A stretch of DNA of 17,033 nucleotides from Pseudomonadota bacterium (GCA_023390785.1 JAEWCE010000215.1:1-17033); one strand, 5' to 3'. Shown: positions 1 to 6,421, numbered from the stretch's first letter. The notes: a model not told the origin generated them from the sequence alone. Numbers and translations: made by a program.

Positions 1-218
1 GCCGCGCACTGTGCCGCCAGTCCGGCGCGGAAGGCGAGGATGTCCTCGCCGCGCCCGCCGTGCCGCGCCGCAAACAGCGCATCCGCCGCCGCATCCACCA
101 GCAGCGCCGCGAGCCACGCTTTCTTCACCGACAGCGGCGCCGCCCGCGCCGCCGCCACCGCCGCGCTGGCTTGCGCCAGCGCAAGAGAGACCGCGCCGGT
201 GGCGTGCGACGCGCTCAC
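1..218 (-). CDS. Unknown protein, N-terminal part (runs off the left edge)
   Basis: The reading frame starts with GTG at 218-216 and stays open to the edge of the window, giving 72 codons of the N-terminus. The GTG overlaps the TGA stop of the dienelactone hydrolase gene as GTGA, so the two are probably translationally coupled in one leftward operon. The visible part is Ala-rich and looks helical. After about 30 residues it contains KKAWLAALLVDAAADALF and then GRGEDILAFRAGLAA, which reads like real protein rather than a GC-driven shadow frame. There is no signal peptide or membrane segment in the visible part. I do not recognise a named family. It resembles uncharacterised alphaproteobacterial proteins I have seen in similar contexts, but that is memory and not a search result. 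No function is proposed. Confidence 0.6.
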   Translation of the reverse strand, partial: MSASHATGAVSLALAQASAAVAAARAAPLSVKKAWLAALLVDAAADALFAARHGGRGEDILAFRAGLAAQCA

Positions 219-892
219 CCCAGATGCTTGTGAAAAAACTCCAGCGTCCGCGCGCTGGCCTTCTTGCAGCTCGCCTCGTCGAACTTGTCCGGCCGGTCGG
301 AATTGCAGAAGCCGTGGCCCGCATCATAGGTATAGACGCTCACATTCGGGTGCCGCGCCTTCAGCGCCTCGATCTGCTCGAGCGGGATTCCACTGTCCTT
401 GTCGCCATAGTGCATCTCCAGCGGCACCTGCGGCTCGAGGTCGATGTAGTTGGGAATGCCGCCGCCGTAATAGCCCGAGCCGGCGCTCAGCCCCAGCCCC
501 GCATGGCAGGCCCGCCAGGTGGTGGCGCCGCCGAAGCAATAGCCGGTGATCCCCACCTTGCCGCCCTCCGCCGCCGCCTTCACCGCCGCCTCCACGTCGA
601 GCAGCGCCGTGTCGAACGAAAAGCTCTTCATCTGCTCGGCCATCGTCGAATAGACGCTGCCCGCCGCATAATCCTCGCTCTCGAAGCCGGGCTTCAGCCG
701 GTCGAACAGGTTAGGCGCCACCGTCAGGTAGCCGTGCCGCGCAAACCGGTCCACCACTTCGCGCACCCAGCTGTTGACCCCCCAGACCTCCCCGATCACC
801 ACCACCCCGCCGCGCGCCTTCCCCTCCGGCGCGGCGCGATACCCCATCCCCGCATGCCCGTCCGCTGCCGTAAGTCTGATGCGCTCGCCCAT
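215..892 (-). CDS. Dienelactone hydrolase family protein (alpha/beta hydrolase)
   Basis: A 225-residue cytoplasmic alpha/beta hydrolase of the dienelactone hydrolase family, which in characterised members opens the lactone ring of dienelactone in chloroaromatic breakdown. The catalytic triad of the family is visible: Cys119 in the nucleophile elbow GYCFGG, Asp166 in YGDKDSGIP and His193 in YDAGHGFCN. Glu35 in GEVWG matches the glutamate that activates the cysteine in the Pseudomonas enzyme. The length is usual for the family (about 230-240). The ATG at 892 is preceded by a GGAGG ribosome binding site (904-900, minus strand) at 7-nt spacing. A second gene follows with a four-base overlap. No other aromatic-degradation gene lies nearby, so the substrate is unknown; many chromosomal members of this family act on unidentified esters or lactones. 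Family assignment is firm, substrate is not. Confidence 0.93.
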   Translation of the reverse strand: MGERIRLTAADGHAGMGYRAAPEGKARGGVVVIGEVWGVNSWVREVVDRFARHGYLTVAPNLFDRLKPGFESEDYAAGSVYSTMAEQMKSFSFDTALLDVEAAVKAAAEGGKVGITGYCFGGATTWRACHAGLGLSAGSGYYGGGIPNYIDLEPQVPLEMHYGDKDSGIPLEQIEALKARHPNVSVYTYDAGHGFCNSDRPDKFDEASCKKASARTLEFFHKHLG

Positions 893-899
893 AGGGCTG

Positions 900-904
900 C
901 CTCC
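900..904 (-). promoter_or_regulatory. Ribosome binding site of the dienelactone hydrolase gene
   Basis: On the minus strand this reads GGAGG, seven nucleotides before the ATG at 892-890. It supports that start over any upstream alternative. The region 893-1046 is the shared upstream region of two divergent operons. Confidence 0.7.
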
Positions 905-997
905 GGTCTGTTTGTTGTCGTTGCCCGCGATGGGAGCAGGAAAACGCCGGAAAGGCTAGAGGCGGCCGGTCACGGCGAGGTGATCGGCATTTCACGC

Positions 998-1022
998 TGA
1001 ACCTTGCGTGCGTCGTGGCGTT
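998..1022 (+). promoter_or_regulatory. Candidate EcfG-type (general stress sigma factor) promoter
   Basis: The sequence shows TGAAC (998-1002), a 16-nt spacer, then CGTT (1019-1022), ending 24 nt before the ATG of the DUF2171 gene. The alphaproteobacterial EcfG consensus is GGAAC, a spacer of 16-17 nt, then CGTT, so nine of ten listed positions agree and the spacing fits. The mismatch is the first G. Small single-domain proteins of unknown function are common members of EcfG regulons. Without expression data or a genome-wide count of this motif the call is tentative. Confidence 0.4.
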
Positions 1023-1033
1023 CTGTTCCATCC

Positions 1034-1041
1034 AAGGGAGG
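1034..1041 (+). promoter_or_regulatory. Ribosome binding site deciding the DUF2171 start
   Basis: AGGGAGG lies at 1035-1041, five nucleotides before the ATG at 1047. A longer frame opens upstream at 1008, but it has no ribosome binding site and adds residues unlike the family, so 1047 is chosen. Confidence 0.75.
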
Positions 1042-1046
1042 TTCCC

Positions 1047-1301
1047 ATGACCGCAAACATCACTGAACACATGGAAATCATCGGCGCCGACGGCGTGCGG
1101 GTCGGCACGGTGGATCGCGTCGAGGACGGGCGGATCAAGCTGGTCAAGGACGATGCGGGCGAGGGGCGGCATCGCGGCCATGACCACTATATCGATACCA
1201 GCCTCGTCGCCGGCATCGAAGATGGCGTGGTGCGCCTCAGCGCCGATGCCGATGTCGCCGTGCTCGACGAGACCGAGGCCGACGGCAAGCCGCTCGACTG
1301 A
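1047..1301 (+). CDS. DUF2171 family small protein
   Basis: An 84-residue acidic cytoplasmic protein. It begins with a segment containing EHMEIIGADGVRVGTVDRVE, the hallmark of DUF2171, and continues with a His-rich turn (RHRGHDHYID) and a VRLSADADVAVLDE end. Fold and motif resemble PRC-barrel-like beta proteins, which often bind partner macromolecules, but no biochemical role is established for DUF2171. The start at 1047 has a strong ribosome binding site. A DUF1810 gene begins 13 nt after the stop, suggesting a two-gene unit. A candidate EcfG promoter lies upstream, so a role in general stress or stationary phase is plausible but inferred. Family recognition is from the conserved N-terminal motif. 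Confidence 0.85.
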   Translation: MTANITEHMEIIGADGVRVGTVDRVEDGRIKLVKDDAGEGRHRGHDHYIDTSLVAGIEDGVVRLSADADVAVLDETEADGKPLD

Positions 1302-1314
1302 CGCGGGGCGACGC

Positions 1315-1728
1315 ATGTCGCTCACCCGCTTCCTCACCGCGCAGGCGCCGATCTACGACACCGTTCTGGCCGAGCTGCACGCCGGCCGGAAGCGCTCGCA
1401 CTGGATGTGGTTCGTCTTCCCCCAGCTCAAGGCGCTCGGCCGCTCGCCCACCGCCAAATTCTACGGCATCGCCGATCTCGACGAGGCGCGCGCCTACCTC
1501 GCCCACCCGGTGCTCGGCTCGCGGCTCGGCGAGTGCACCCGGCTCGTCAACGCCATTCCCGGCAAATCCGCCCACGCCATCTTCGGCTTCCCCGACGATC
1601 TCAAATTTCATTCCTCTGTAACGCTGTTCCGCCACGCCGGCGGCGGGCAGGAGTTCGCCGACGCCCTCTCCAGATACTACGGCGGCACCGAAGACGCCCT
1701 CACCCTCGCCGCCCTCGCGCCCCCCTGA
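1315..1728 (+). CDS. DUF1810 family protein
   Basis: A 137-residue soluble protein with the typical DUF1810 pattern: RFLTAQAPIYDTVLAELHAG near the N-terminus, then GRKRSHWMWFVFPQ at about residues 24-37, LGRSPTAKFYGI, ARAYLAHPVLGSRL at about 61-74, and FGFPDDLKFHSSVTLF toward the C-terminus. The whole domain is present at the usual length. Homologues are often annotated as 'calpastatin' in databases, a label with no support here. The function is not known. The ATG at 1315 is the first methionine that keeps the conserved N-terminus; only a weak GGGGCG-like ribosome binding site precedes it. It lies 13 nt after the DUF2171 stop and is probably cotranscribed with it. The strongly conserved aromatic and basic residues suggest a ligand or nucleic-acid binding pocket, which is inference. 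Confidence 0.88.
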   Translation: MSLTRFLTAQAPIYDTVLAELHAGRKRSHWMWFVFPQLKALGRSPTAKFYGIADLDEARAYLAHPVLGSRLGECTRLVNAIPGKSAHAIFGFPDDLKFHSSVTLFRHAGGGQEFADALSRYYGGTEDALTLAALAPP

Positions 1729-1743
1729 ACCCGCAGCCGGAAC

Positions 1744-1767
1744 CCTTCCCCGGCCGGCGCGGGAAGG
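1744..1767 (+). terminator. GC-rich hairpin after the DUF1810 gene
   Basis: A 7-bp perfect stem, CCTTCCC (1744-1750) with GGGAAGG (1761-1767), closes a 10-nt GC-rich loop 15 nt after the DUF1810 stop. No run of T follows. It could slow or end transcription, but it is not a canonical intrinsic terminator. Confidence 0.4.
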
Positions 1768-1818
1768 TCGCGCCAAGGCGACGAACGGGCGGCCCGCACC
1801 GATGCCTGTCGCCGTCCC

Positions 1819-1837
1819 GTCCCCCCGCGGGGAGGAC
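1819..1837. terminator. Second GC-rich hairpin in the 1729-2028 intergenic region
   Basis: GTCC+CCCC (1819-1826) pairs with GGGG+GGAC (1829-1837) around a two-base loop with one bulged A at 1833. CTGTC (1806-1810) and GACAG (1835-1839) offer a competing outer pairing. No T tract follows. The rest of the roughly 300-bp gap (1729-2028) shows no convincing gene. It may hold the promoter of the following secreted-protein gene; TTGGCA at 1979-1984 is the best -35-like string but has no good partner. Confidence 0.3.
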
Positions 1838-2028
1838 AGCGCAAGCTAGGATCGGCGTTTGATGTTAGGTATCGGGAATGGGTCCCCAACCACGGGGGGC
1901 TGCGGCGCCCGCCTCCAGCTTTGCCGGGTCCCCGCGGCTCGTCCCCCCGTCATCATTCCCACATCATTGCGGCTTCCCTTGGCAGCCGCCCGGCGTTCGG
2001 TGCATGCTCGGGCGCGTGGAGGTTTGTC

Positions 2029-2643
2029 ATGCGTATGCGTTCGCGTCTCGACTTCGCCCTGGCCCTCGGCCTCGGGGCCGCCCTGCTGGCGCCGCTGCCG
2101 GCGCTGGCCGAGACCAGCCTCACCGCGTTCGACGCGGCGCGGCAGGCGCTGCTCTCCATCTGGGCCGAGCTGCCGCTCACCGTGCGTAACGTCACCCTCA
2201 CCGACGGGCCGGCTGCCGGCTACGGCAACTACACCGTGCACCCCGGCTCCGAATTCAGGGCCGGCGAGAAGATCCACGTCTATGTCGAGGTGCTCGGCTA
2301 TGGCTGGAAAGACAATGGCGACGGCACCCTGAGCGAAGTGCTCGATGCCGATCTCAACCTGCTCGATGCCCAGGGCACCACCGTGGCCAGCCAGCAGCAT
2401 TTCCTCACCGCCGACATCCGGTCGCGCCAGAAGCTGCTCGAGACCTTCCTCACCCTCGATGCCACGCTGACCTCGTTCGATCCGGGCGCCTACAAGCTGC
2501 AATACGTGCTGCACGACCGGGCAGGGGGCAAGCAGGCCACCTTCGAGGTGCCGATCACCCTCGTCGCCGCCGATGCCTCCGCCCCGCCGGCCGATGCCTC
2601 CTCGTCTGCCGCCTCGGCCGCGTCCGCCTCGGCGGCCGGGTAG
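2029..2643 (+). CDS. Secreted protein of unknown function
   Basis: A 204-residue exported protein. Residues 1-27 form a clear Sec signal peptide: basic N-region (MRMRSRLD), hydrophobic core (LALGLGAALLAPL) and an ALA-E cleavage site after residue 27. The mature part has alternating hydrophobic and polar stretches such as GEKIHVYVEVLGYG, ATLTSFDPGAYKLQYVLHD and KQATFEVPITLV, which suggest an immunoglobulin-like beta sandwich. The last 20 or so residues are a low-complexity Ala/Ser/Pro tail. There is no transmembrane anchor and no lipobox, so it is probably periplasmic. The ATG at 2029 has GGAGG at 2018-2022, six nucleotides upstream; longer frames upstream lack one and would bury the signal peptide. 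A HAD hydrolase gene follows 33 nt downstream. I do not recognise a family. It could bind a ligand or partner in the periplasm, but nothing in the sequence decides this. Confidence 0.82.
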   Translation: MRMRSRLDFALALGLGAALLAPLPALAETSLTAFDAARQALLSIWAELPLTVRNVTLTDGPAAGYGNYTVHPGSEFRAGEKIHVYVEVLGYGWKDNGDGTLSEVLDADLNLLDAQGTTVASQQHFLTADIRSRQKLLETFLTLDATLTSFDPGAYKLQYVLHDRAGGKQATFEVPITLVAADASAPPADASSSAASAASASAAG

Positions 2644-2676
2644 CGGGGGCTGGCGCCGGGCGCCGAAGCGCCCTAA

Positions 2677-3366
2677 ATGCCCGGCATGACCCCTCCCGCC
2701 GCGCTGAGCCCCTTCTCCGCCGTCGTCTTCGACATGGACGGCACGCTTCTCGATACCGAACTGGTGTTCCGGCAGATCGTCTGGGACGTGACGCGCGACC
2801 TCGGCTTCACCATGACCGACGATGTGCATGGCCGCATGGTCGGCGCCTCGCACGAGGCCACCAATGCGCTCCTGGTCGAGGCCTATGGCGTCGCCTTCCC
2901 CTACGAGCTGTTCGATGCCGAATGCCGCCGCCTCATGCATGCGCGCATGCAGCAATCGGTGCCGGTCAAGGCCGGCGTGCCCGAGCTCCTGGCCGAACTG
3001 CGCGAGCGCGGCATTCCCGCCGCCGTCGCCACCTCGTCGCGGGCGGCGCATGCGCTGGGGCATCTGGGCACCGCCGGGCTCCTCGGCATGTTCGCGACCG
3101 TGGTGACCCGCGACGACGTCCTCCGGCCCAAGCCGCACCCCGAGCCCTACCTCACCGCCGCCCGGCGGCTGGGGCTGGCGCCGGGCGCCTGCCTCGCCAT
3201 CGAGGATTCGCATTCGGGCGTCCGCGCCGCCCATGGCGCCGGCATGCAGACCATCATGGTCCCCGACCTGGTGCCGCCCTCCGACGAGATTCGCGGCCTC
3301 TGCACCATCCTCGAGAGCCTGCACGATGTCCGCGCCGCCGCCTTCGGCGCCGGGGTGGACGGCTGA
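2677..3366 (+). CDS. HAD superfamily hydrolase (beta-phosphoglucomutase-like subfamily)
   Basis: A 229-residue cytoplasmic HAD enzyme. All four HAD motifs are visible: I in FDMDGTLLDTE (nucleophile Asp19, acid/base Asp21), II in VATSS (Ser120), III at Lys152 in RPKPHPEPY and IV in IEDSHSGVRAA (Glu176-Asp177). The helical cap between motifs I and II (about residues 30-95) is the C1 type found in phosphoglycolate phosphatases, beta-phosphoglucomutases and small sugar-phosphate phosphatases. Members of this group dephosphorylate or isomerise small phosphorylated metabolites; the exact substrate cannot be read from sequence. The ATG at 2677 is used, but an in-frame ATG at 2686 is equally possible and neither has a clear ribosome binding site. 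It follows the secreted-protein gene by 33 nt and may be cotranscribed. The family is certain, the substrate unknown. Confidence 0.92.
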   Translation: MPGMTPPAALSPFSAVVFDMDGTLLDTELVFRQIVWDVTRDLGFTMTDDVHGRMVGASHEATNALLVEAYGVAFPYELFDAECRRLMHARMQQSVPVKAGVPELLAELRERGIPAAVATSSRAAHALGHLGTAGLLGMFATVVTRDDVLRPKPHPEPYLTAARRLGLAPGACLAIEDSHSGVRAAHGAGMQTIMVPDLVPPSDEIRGLCTILESLHDVRAAAFGAGVDG

Positions 3367-3481
3367 GGGCGATTTTACGTCCCGCAAGGCCATATCTCGG
3401 TGGATAGCGGCGCCGATGGGCGCAATTTGAATTAACTACGATTCGCCGCCGCAAGCCCCCGCTTACCGCCTCCAAAACCTT

Positions 3482-3500
3482 GGGAAATATGGGGTTTCCC
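3482..3500. repeat. Dyad upstream of the cell wall hydrolase gene
   Basis: GGGAAA (3482-3487) and TTTCCC (3495-3500) form a 6-bp inverted repeat with a 7-nt spacer in an unusually AT-richer stretch of the 3367-3663 intergenic region. It lies just before the CtrA-like boxes and may be a protein binding site. An alternative hairpin GGGG-TTT-CCCC overlaps it. Confidence 0.3.
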
Positions 3501-3516
3501 CGTACCCGCGGGGCCG

Positions 3517-3531
3517 TTAACGTCGCTTTAG
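3517..3531 (+). promoter_or_regulatory. CtrA-like box 1 upstream of the cell wall hydrolase
   Basis: TTAA, seven nucleotides, then TTAG. The alphaproteobacterial cell-cycle regulator CtrA binds TTAA-N7-TTAA, so seven of eight positions agree. It lies about 130-150 bp before the chosen start. The spacing and the nearby second box support it, but TTAA pairs can occur by chance. Confidence 0.4.
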
Positions 3532-3548
3532 CAACCTAACGTGTATGG

Positions 3549-3563
3549 TTAAGGCACGGTAAA
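3549..3563 (+). promoter_or_regulatory. CtrA-like box 2 upstream of the cell wall hydrolase
   Basis: TTAA, seven nucleotides, then TAAA (seven of eight positions of TTAA-N7-TTAA), beginning 32 bp after box 1, about three helical turns. Tandem boxes on one face of the DNA are typical of CtrA-controlled promoters. Tentative. Confidence 0.35.
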
Positions 3564-3647
3564 TTCTGGTTTGCAGGCCGAAAAACCTCGGCTACAAACA
3601 CTGCGGGAAACACGGCCAAAAGCCGGCACGCCACGGGGGCGGGGCTG

Positions 3648-3656
3648 GGGGAAGGA
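3648..3656 (+). promoter_or_regulatory. Ribosome binding site deciding the TTG start of the cell wall hydrolase
   Basis: GGGGAAGGA lies seven nucleotides before the TTG at 3664. No comparable site precedes the earlier TTG (3571). The ATG at 3709 would remove the charged N-region of the signal peptide. Confidence 0.55.
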
Positions 3657-3663
3657 CGGGGGA

Positions 3664-4536
3664 TTGCGGGTTAACGCGCTCACACGCGCGCTGTGGATTG
3701 CGGCAACCATGGGTGCTGGTGCGCTCATGGGGCTTGGCGCATCGGCTCCCGCCCAGGCGGTCGACCTGCAGGTCGCCTATGTCACCCCCGCTGAAATGAC
3801 CCCCGAACTGGCCGCCGCGCGCGAGGCGCCGGCCACCGTGCCGCTCCGCCCGAGCTTTTCCGCGCAGCCGCCGCTGACCAACGATCTTCTGGCCGCCTAC
3901 GTCGCCCGCCAGCAACAACTCAAGAGTTTCAATGCCTTCGACGTGCAGCCGGCCGGCAAGCTGACCGAGCAGGTGCTGCTCGCCTATGTCGATCGCACCC
4001 GCAATGTCAGCACCCCGGCGCTCGACGCCATCACCTCGATGACCGACCAGCCGGCGCTCAACAACGCCGTCCTCGAGACCTACGCGCAGAAGCATTTCAC
4101 GCCCACGGTCAAGAAGGTGCAGCTCACCAATCAGGAAAAGCTCTGCCTCGCCCAGGCCATCTACCACGAGGCCCGCGGCGAGAGCGAAGAGGGCCAGTGG
4201 GCCGTCGCCAACGTCATCATCAACCGGGCGATGAGCAAAAAATTCCCCTCCACCCTGTGCGGCGTCGTGTTCCAGAATGCCGACCAGGGCTACCACCGCT
4301 GCCAGTTCACTTTCGCCTGCGACGGCCGCTCCGACATGGGCACCGAGAAGGCGGCCTGGACCCGTGCCACCAAGATGGCCGCCGTGGCCTACAGCGAATT
4401 CCGTCAGGGCGACCGCCCCGGCGTGATCCCCAATTCGGCGCTCTATTACCACACCGTGTCGGTCAATCCCGGCTGGTCCGACAAGTTCAAGCGCGTCGCC
4501 ACCATCGGCGCCCACGAGTTCTACTCGGTCCGCTGA
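3664..4536 (+). CDS. Secreted cell wall hydrolase, SleB/CwlJ family
   Basis: A 290-residue exported enzyme that likely cleaves peptidoglycan glycan strands in the periplasm. The C-terminal hydrolase domain (about residues 154-290) carries the SleB signature: AIYHEARGESEEGQWAVANV with the presumed catalytic Glu169, then VIINR, CGVVFQ, CQFTFACDG and ALYYHTVSVNPGW. The N-terminus is a good signal peptide with cleavage after AQA (residue 32). The TTG at 3664 is chosen because GGAAGGA precedes it by about seven nucleotides and the signal peptide then begins at once (MRVNALTRALW); a longer frame opening at TTG 3571 would put about 31 odd residues in front. Between signal peptide and domain are degenerate repeats beginning at residues 71, 100 and 132. 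It stands alone, with a terminator behind and CtrA-like boxes in front, suggesting cell-cycle-timed expression (inferred). Spores are not implied; this family is general in alphaproteobacteria. Confidence 0.88.
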   Translation: MRVNALTRALWIAATMGAGALMGLGASAPAQAVDLQVAYVTPAEMTPELAAAREAPATVPLRPSFSAQPPLTNDLLAAYVARQQQLKSFNAFDVQPAGKLTEQVLLAYVDRTRNVSTPALDAITSMTDQPALNNAVLETYAQKHFTPTVKKVQLTNQEKLCLAQAIYHEARGESEEGQWAVANVIINRAMSKKFPSTLCGVVFQNADQGYHRCQFTFACDGRSDMGTEKAAWTRATKMAAVAYSEFRQGDRPGVIPNSALYYHTVSVNPGWSDKFKRVATIGAHEFYSVR

Positions 4537-4560
4537 GTTTCCCTCTCCGCCCTCCTCGCC

Positions 4561-4591
4561 CGCCCGCACCTGTTGCGGGCGTTGTTGTTCC
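4561..4591 (+). terminator. Intrinsic terminator of the cell wall hydrolase gene
   Basis: A perfect 8-bp GC-rich stem, CGCCCGCA (4561-4568) with TGCGGGCG (4574-4581), closes a 5-nt loop and is followed by TTGTTGTT. It starts 24 nt after the stop codon at 4536 and separates the gene from the convergent pckA. Confidence 0.75.
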
Positions 4592-4602
4592 TGGGGGACG
4601 GA

Positions 4603-4623
4603 CGCCGGCGGCGATCGCCGGCG
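4603..4623 (-). terminator. Hairpin after pckA
   Basis: CGCCGGCG (4603-4610) pairs perfectly with CGCCGGCG (4616-4623) across a 5-nt loop, beginning 4 nt after the pckA stop on the minus strand. No T tract follows in that direction, so it may act only as a weak or factor-assisted terminator. Confidence 0.45.
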
Positions 4624-4627
4624 CCTG

Positions 4628-6172
4628 CTACTCCGCCGCCATCGCCGTCGGCTTGCGCTCGAGCTTGCGTGCCGCCTCGGCGAACATGCCGGCAAGCCTG
4701 TCGGCCGCCGCGTCATAGGCCGCTGCGTCGGTCCAGTTCGCGCGCGGATCGAGCAGGCGCTTCGGCAGTCCCTCCACGCTGAGCGGCACGGCAAGGCCAA
4801 ACACCGGATCGGTCCGCATCGCGGCGCCATCGAGCTCGCCGCCGAGCGCCGCCGCCACCAGCCGCCGGGTGGCCGCGATGTCGATGCGTTTGCCCACGCC
4901 ATGGGCGCCGCCGATCCAGCCGGTATTGATCAGCCACACGCTGGCGCCGCTGGCCTCGAGCCGCTCGGCCAGCAACTCGCCATAGACCTGCGGATGGTGC
5001 GAGATGAACGGCGCGCCGAAGCAGGCCGAAAACGTCGCGACCGGCTCGGTCACGCCCCGCTCGGTGCCGGCCACCTTGGCCGTGTAGCCCAGAAGGAACA
5101 GGCGGATCGCTTGCTCGCGGTCGAGCCGGGCGATCGGCGGCAGCACCCCGAAGGCGTCCGCGGTCAGCAGTACCACCGCCTTCGGCGTCGGCCCGGTGCC
5201 ATGCGGCACGACCGACGCCAGCGTCTCCAACGGATAGGCGGCGCGGGTGTTCTCGGTCGGCGCCAGATCGTCGAAATCGGGCTCGCCGTCGCGGATGACC
5301 ACATTTTCGAGCACCGTGCCGAAGCTCTGGCTCGCCGCATGGATCTCGGGCTCGGCGGCGGCGCTGAGCCTGGCCGTCTTGGCGTAACAGCCGCCCTCGA
5401 TATTGGCGACGCCCGCGGCGCTCCACACATGCTCGTCGTCCCCGATCAGCGGGCGACCCGGGTCGGAACTGAGCGTCGTCTTGCCGGTACCGCTGAGCCC
5501 GAAGAACAGGGCCGTATCGCCGTCGGCCCCGACATTGGCCGAGCAGTGCATCGGAAACACGCCCTGGAGCGGCGCGTGGAAGTTGATCAGCGAGAACACC
5601 GATTTCTTGATCTCGCCGGCATAGGCGCTGCCGCCGATCAGAACGATGTTCCGGCTCATGTCGAGCGCGATCACCGTGCCGCTGCGCGTCCCGTGCCGTG
5701 CCGGGTCGGCGACAAAGCCGGGAAGCTGCAGGATCGTCGCGTGCAGCGTCGGCTCCGCCAGCCGGTCGCGCAGCAGGTTGCGGATGAACAGCGCGTGCCA
5801 GGCGGTTTCGGTTACGACGTCGACCGCCATATGCAAGGCCGGGTCGGCACCGGCGCCCAGCGCCTCGTGATAGAGATCGCGGCCGCGCGCATAGTCCAGC
5901 ATGTCTTCGAGCAGTTGCTCGAACGCCTCGGGCGCCATCGCAGCGGTATTGTCCCACCACACATGCGGCGCCGTCAGCCCGTCGCGCACGATATACTTGT
6001 CCTTGGGCGCGCGGCCGGTGTGCACGCCCGTCGCCACGGCCAGTGCGCCGGCATTGGTGAGCTGCCCCTCTCCGGCCATCAATGCGGCCGTGACCATTTG
6101 CGCCCGATTGCCGCCGCGACGGATCCGCGCAATGCCTTCGAGCCGGCCAATCAGCTCCGCAGTTTGAGCCAT
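4628..6172 (-). CDS. pckA: Phosphoenolpyruvate carboxykinase (ATP)
   Basis: A 514-residue cytoplasmic enzyme that converts oxaloacetate and ATP to phosphoenolpyruvate, CO2 and ADP, the entry step of gluconeogenesis. Landmarks in order: GVHTGRAPKDKY near residue 50 (substrate loop), GSAYAGEIKKSVF, the P-loop GLSGTGKTTLS with Lys231, the metal-binding GDDEHVW near residue 250 and VVLLTADAFGVLPP further on. The length is usual for the ATP-dependent bacterial form. The ATG at 6172 has an AGGGGA-like ribosome binding site (6182-6177, minus strand) at short spacing. It is transcribed away from chvI, sharing a 254-bp upstream region. In Agrobacterium pckA sits beside chvI-chvG, is acid-induced and depends on ChvG/ChvI, so the same control is likely here by synteny. 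No truncation or unusual residue was seen. Confidence 0.98.
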   Translation of the reverse strand: MAQTAELIGRLEGIARIRRGGNRAQMVTAALMAGEGQLTNAGALAVATGVHTGRAPKDKYIVRDGLTAPHVWWDNTAAMAPEAFEQLLEDMLDYARGRDLYHEALGAGADPALHMAVDVVTETAWHALFIRNLLRDRLAEPTLHATILQLPGFVADPARHGTRSGTVIALDMSRNIVLIGGSAYAGEIKKSVFSLINFHAPLQGVFPMHCSANVGADGDTALFFGLSGTGKTTLSSDPGRPLIGDDEHVWSAAGVANIEGGCYAKTARLSAAAEPEIHAASQSFGTVLENVVIRDGEPDFDDLAPTENTRAAYPLETLASVVPHGTGPTPKAVVLLTADAFGVLPPIARLDREQAIRLFLLGYTAKVAGTERGVTEPVATFSACFGAPFISHHPQVYGELLAERLEASGASVWLINTGWIGGAHGVGKRIDIAATRRLVAAALGGELDGAAMRTDPVFGLAVPLSVEGLPKRLLDPRANWTDAAAYDAAADRLAGMFAEAARKLERKPTAMAAE

Positions 6173-6351
6173 TTCGTCCCCTATCCGGTAAGAATATTCG
6201 GCGTCGGCATAGCTATGGCGGGGCCGGCGAAGGGGACAGCGGGCAATCGGTCGTAAGACGGAAGTTTGAGAATCTGGAGAGCCGAACCCAAGGAATGGCG
6301 GCTCAGCAGCGTCTGGTATATAGCGGGCAGGCGCCTTACTTTATGCGCAAT

Positions 6352-6374
6352 TGTGGCAATTCCGTTCCGCCACA
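6352..6374 (+). promoter_or_regulatory. Inverted repeat in the pckA-chvI intergenic region
   Basis: TGTGGC (6352-6357) and GCCACA (6369-6374) form a perfect 6-bp dyad with an 11-nt AT-richer spacer, 52 bp before the chvI start. The half-site centres lie 17 bp apart, under two helical turns, in a region of divergent promoters. It may be a regulator site, possibly for ChvI itself, which controls both neighbours in relatives. The sequence alone does not identify the protein. Confidence 0.4.
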
Positions 6375-6416
6375 TTTGGCAGGCCCTGGCCGAACCGAGC
6401 CAACTGACCCAAAGAA

Positions 6417-6421
6417 AGGGA
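6417..6421 (+). promoter_or_regulatory. Ribosome binding site deciding the chvI start
   Basis: AGGGA lies five nucleotides before the ATG at 6427. An in-frame ATG at 6295 lacks such a site and would add 44 residues before the receiver domain, so it is rejected. Confidence 0.7.

Noticed and set aside
1846..3393. 515-codon antisense frame across the secreted-protein and HAD genes
   Set aside because: Low-complexity Gly/Arg/Glu composition and conflict with two genes that have signal peptide or catalytic motifs.
4901..6256. 451-codon plus-strand frame opposite pckA
   Set aside because: Shadow of pckA; no motif, and pckA is certain.
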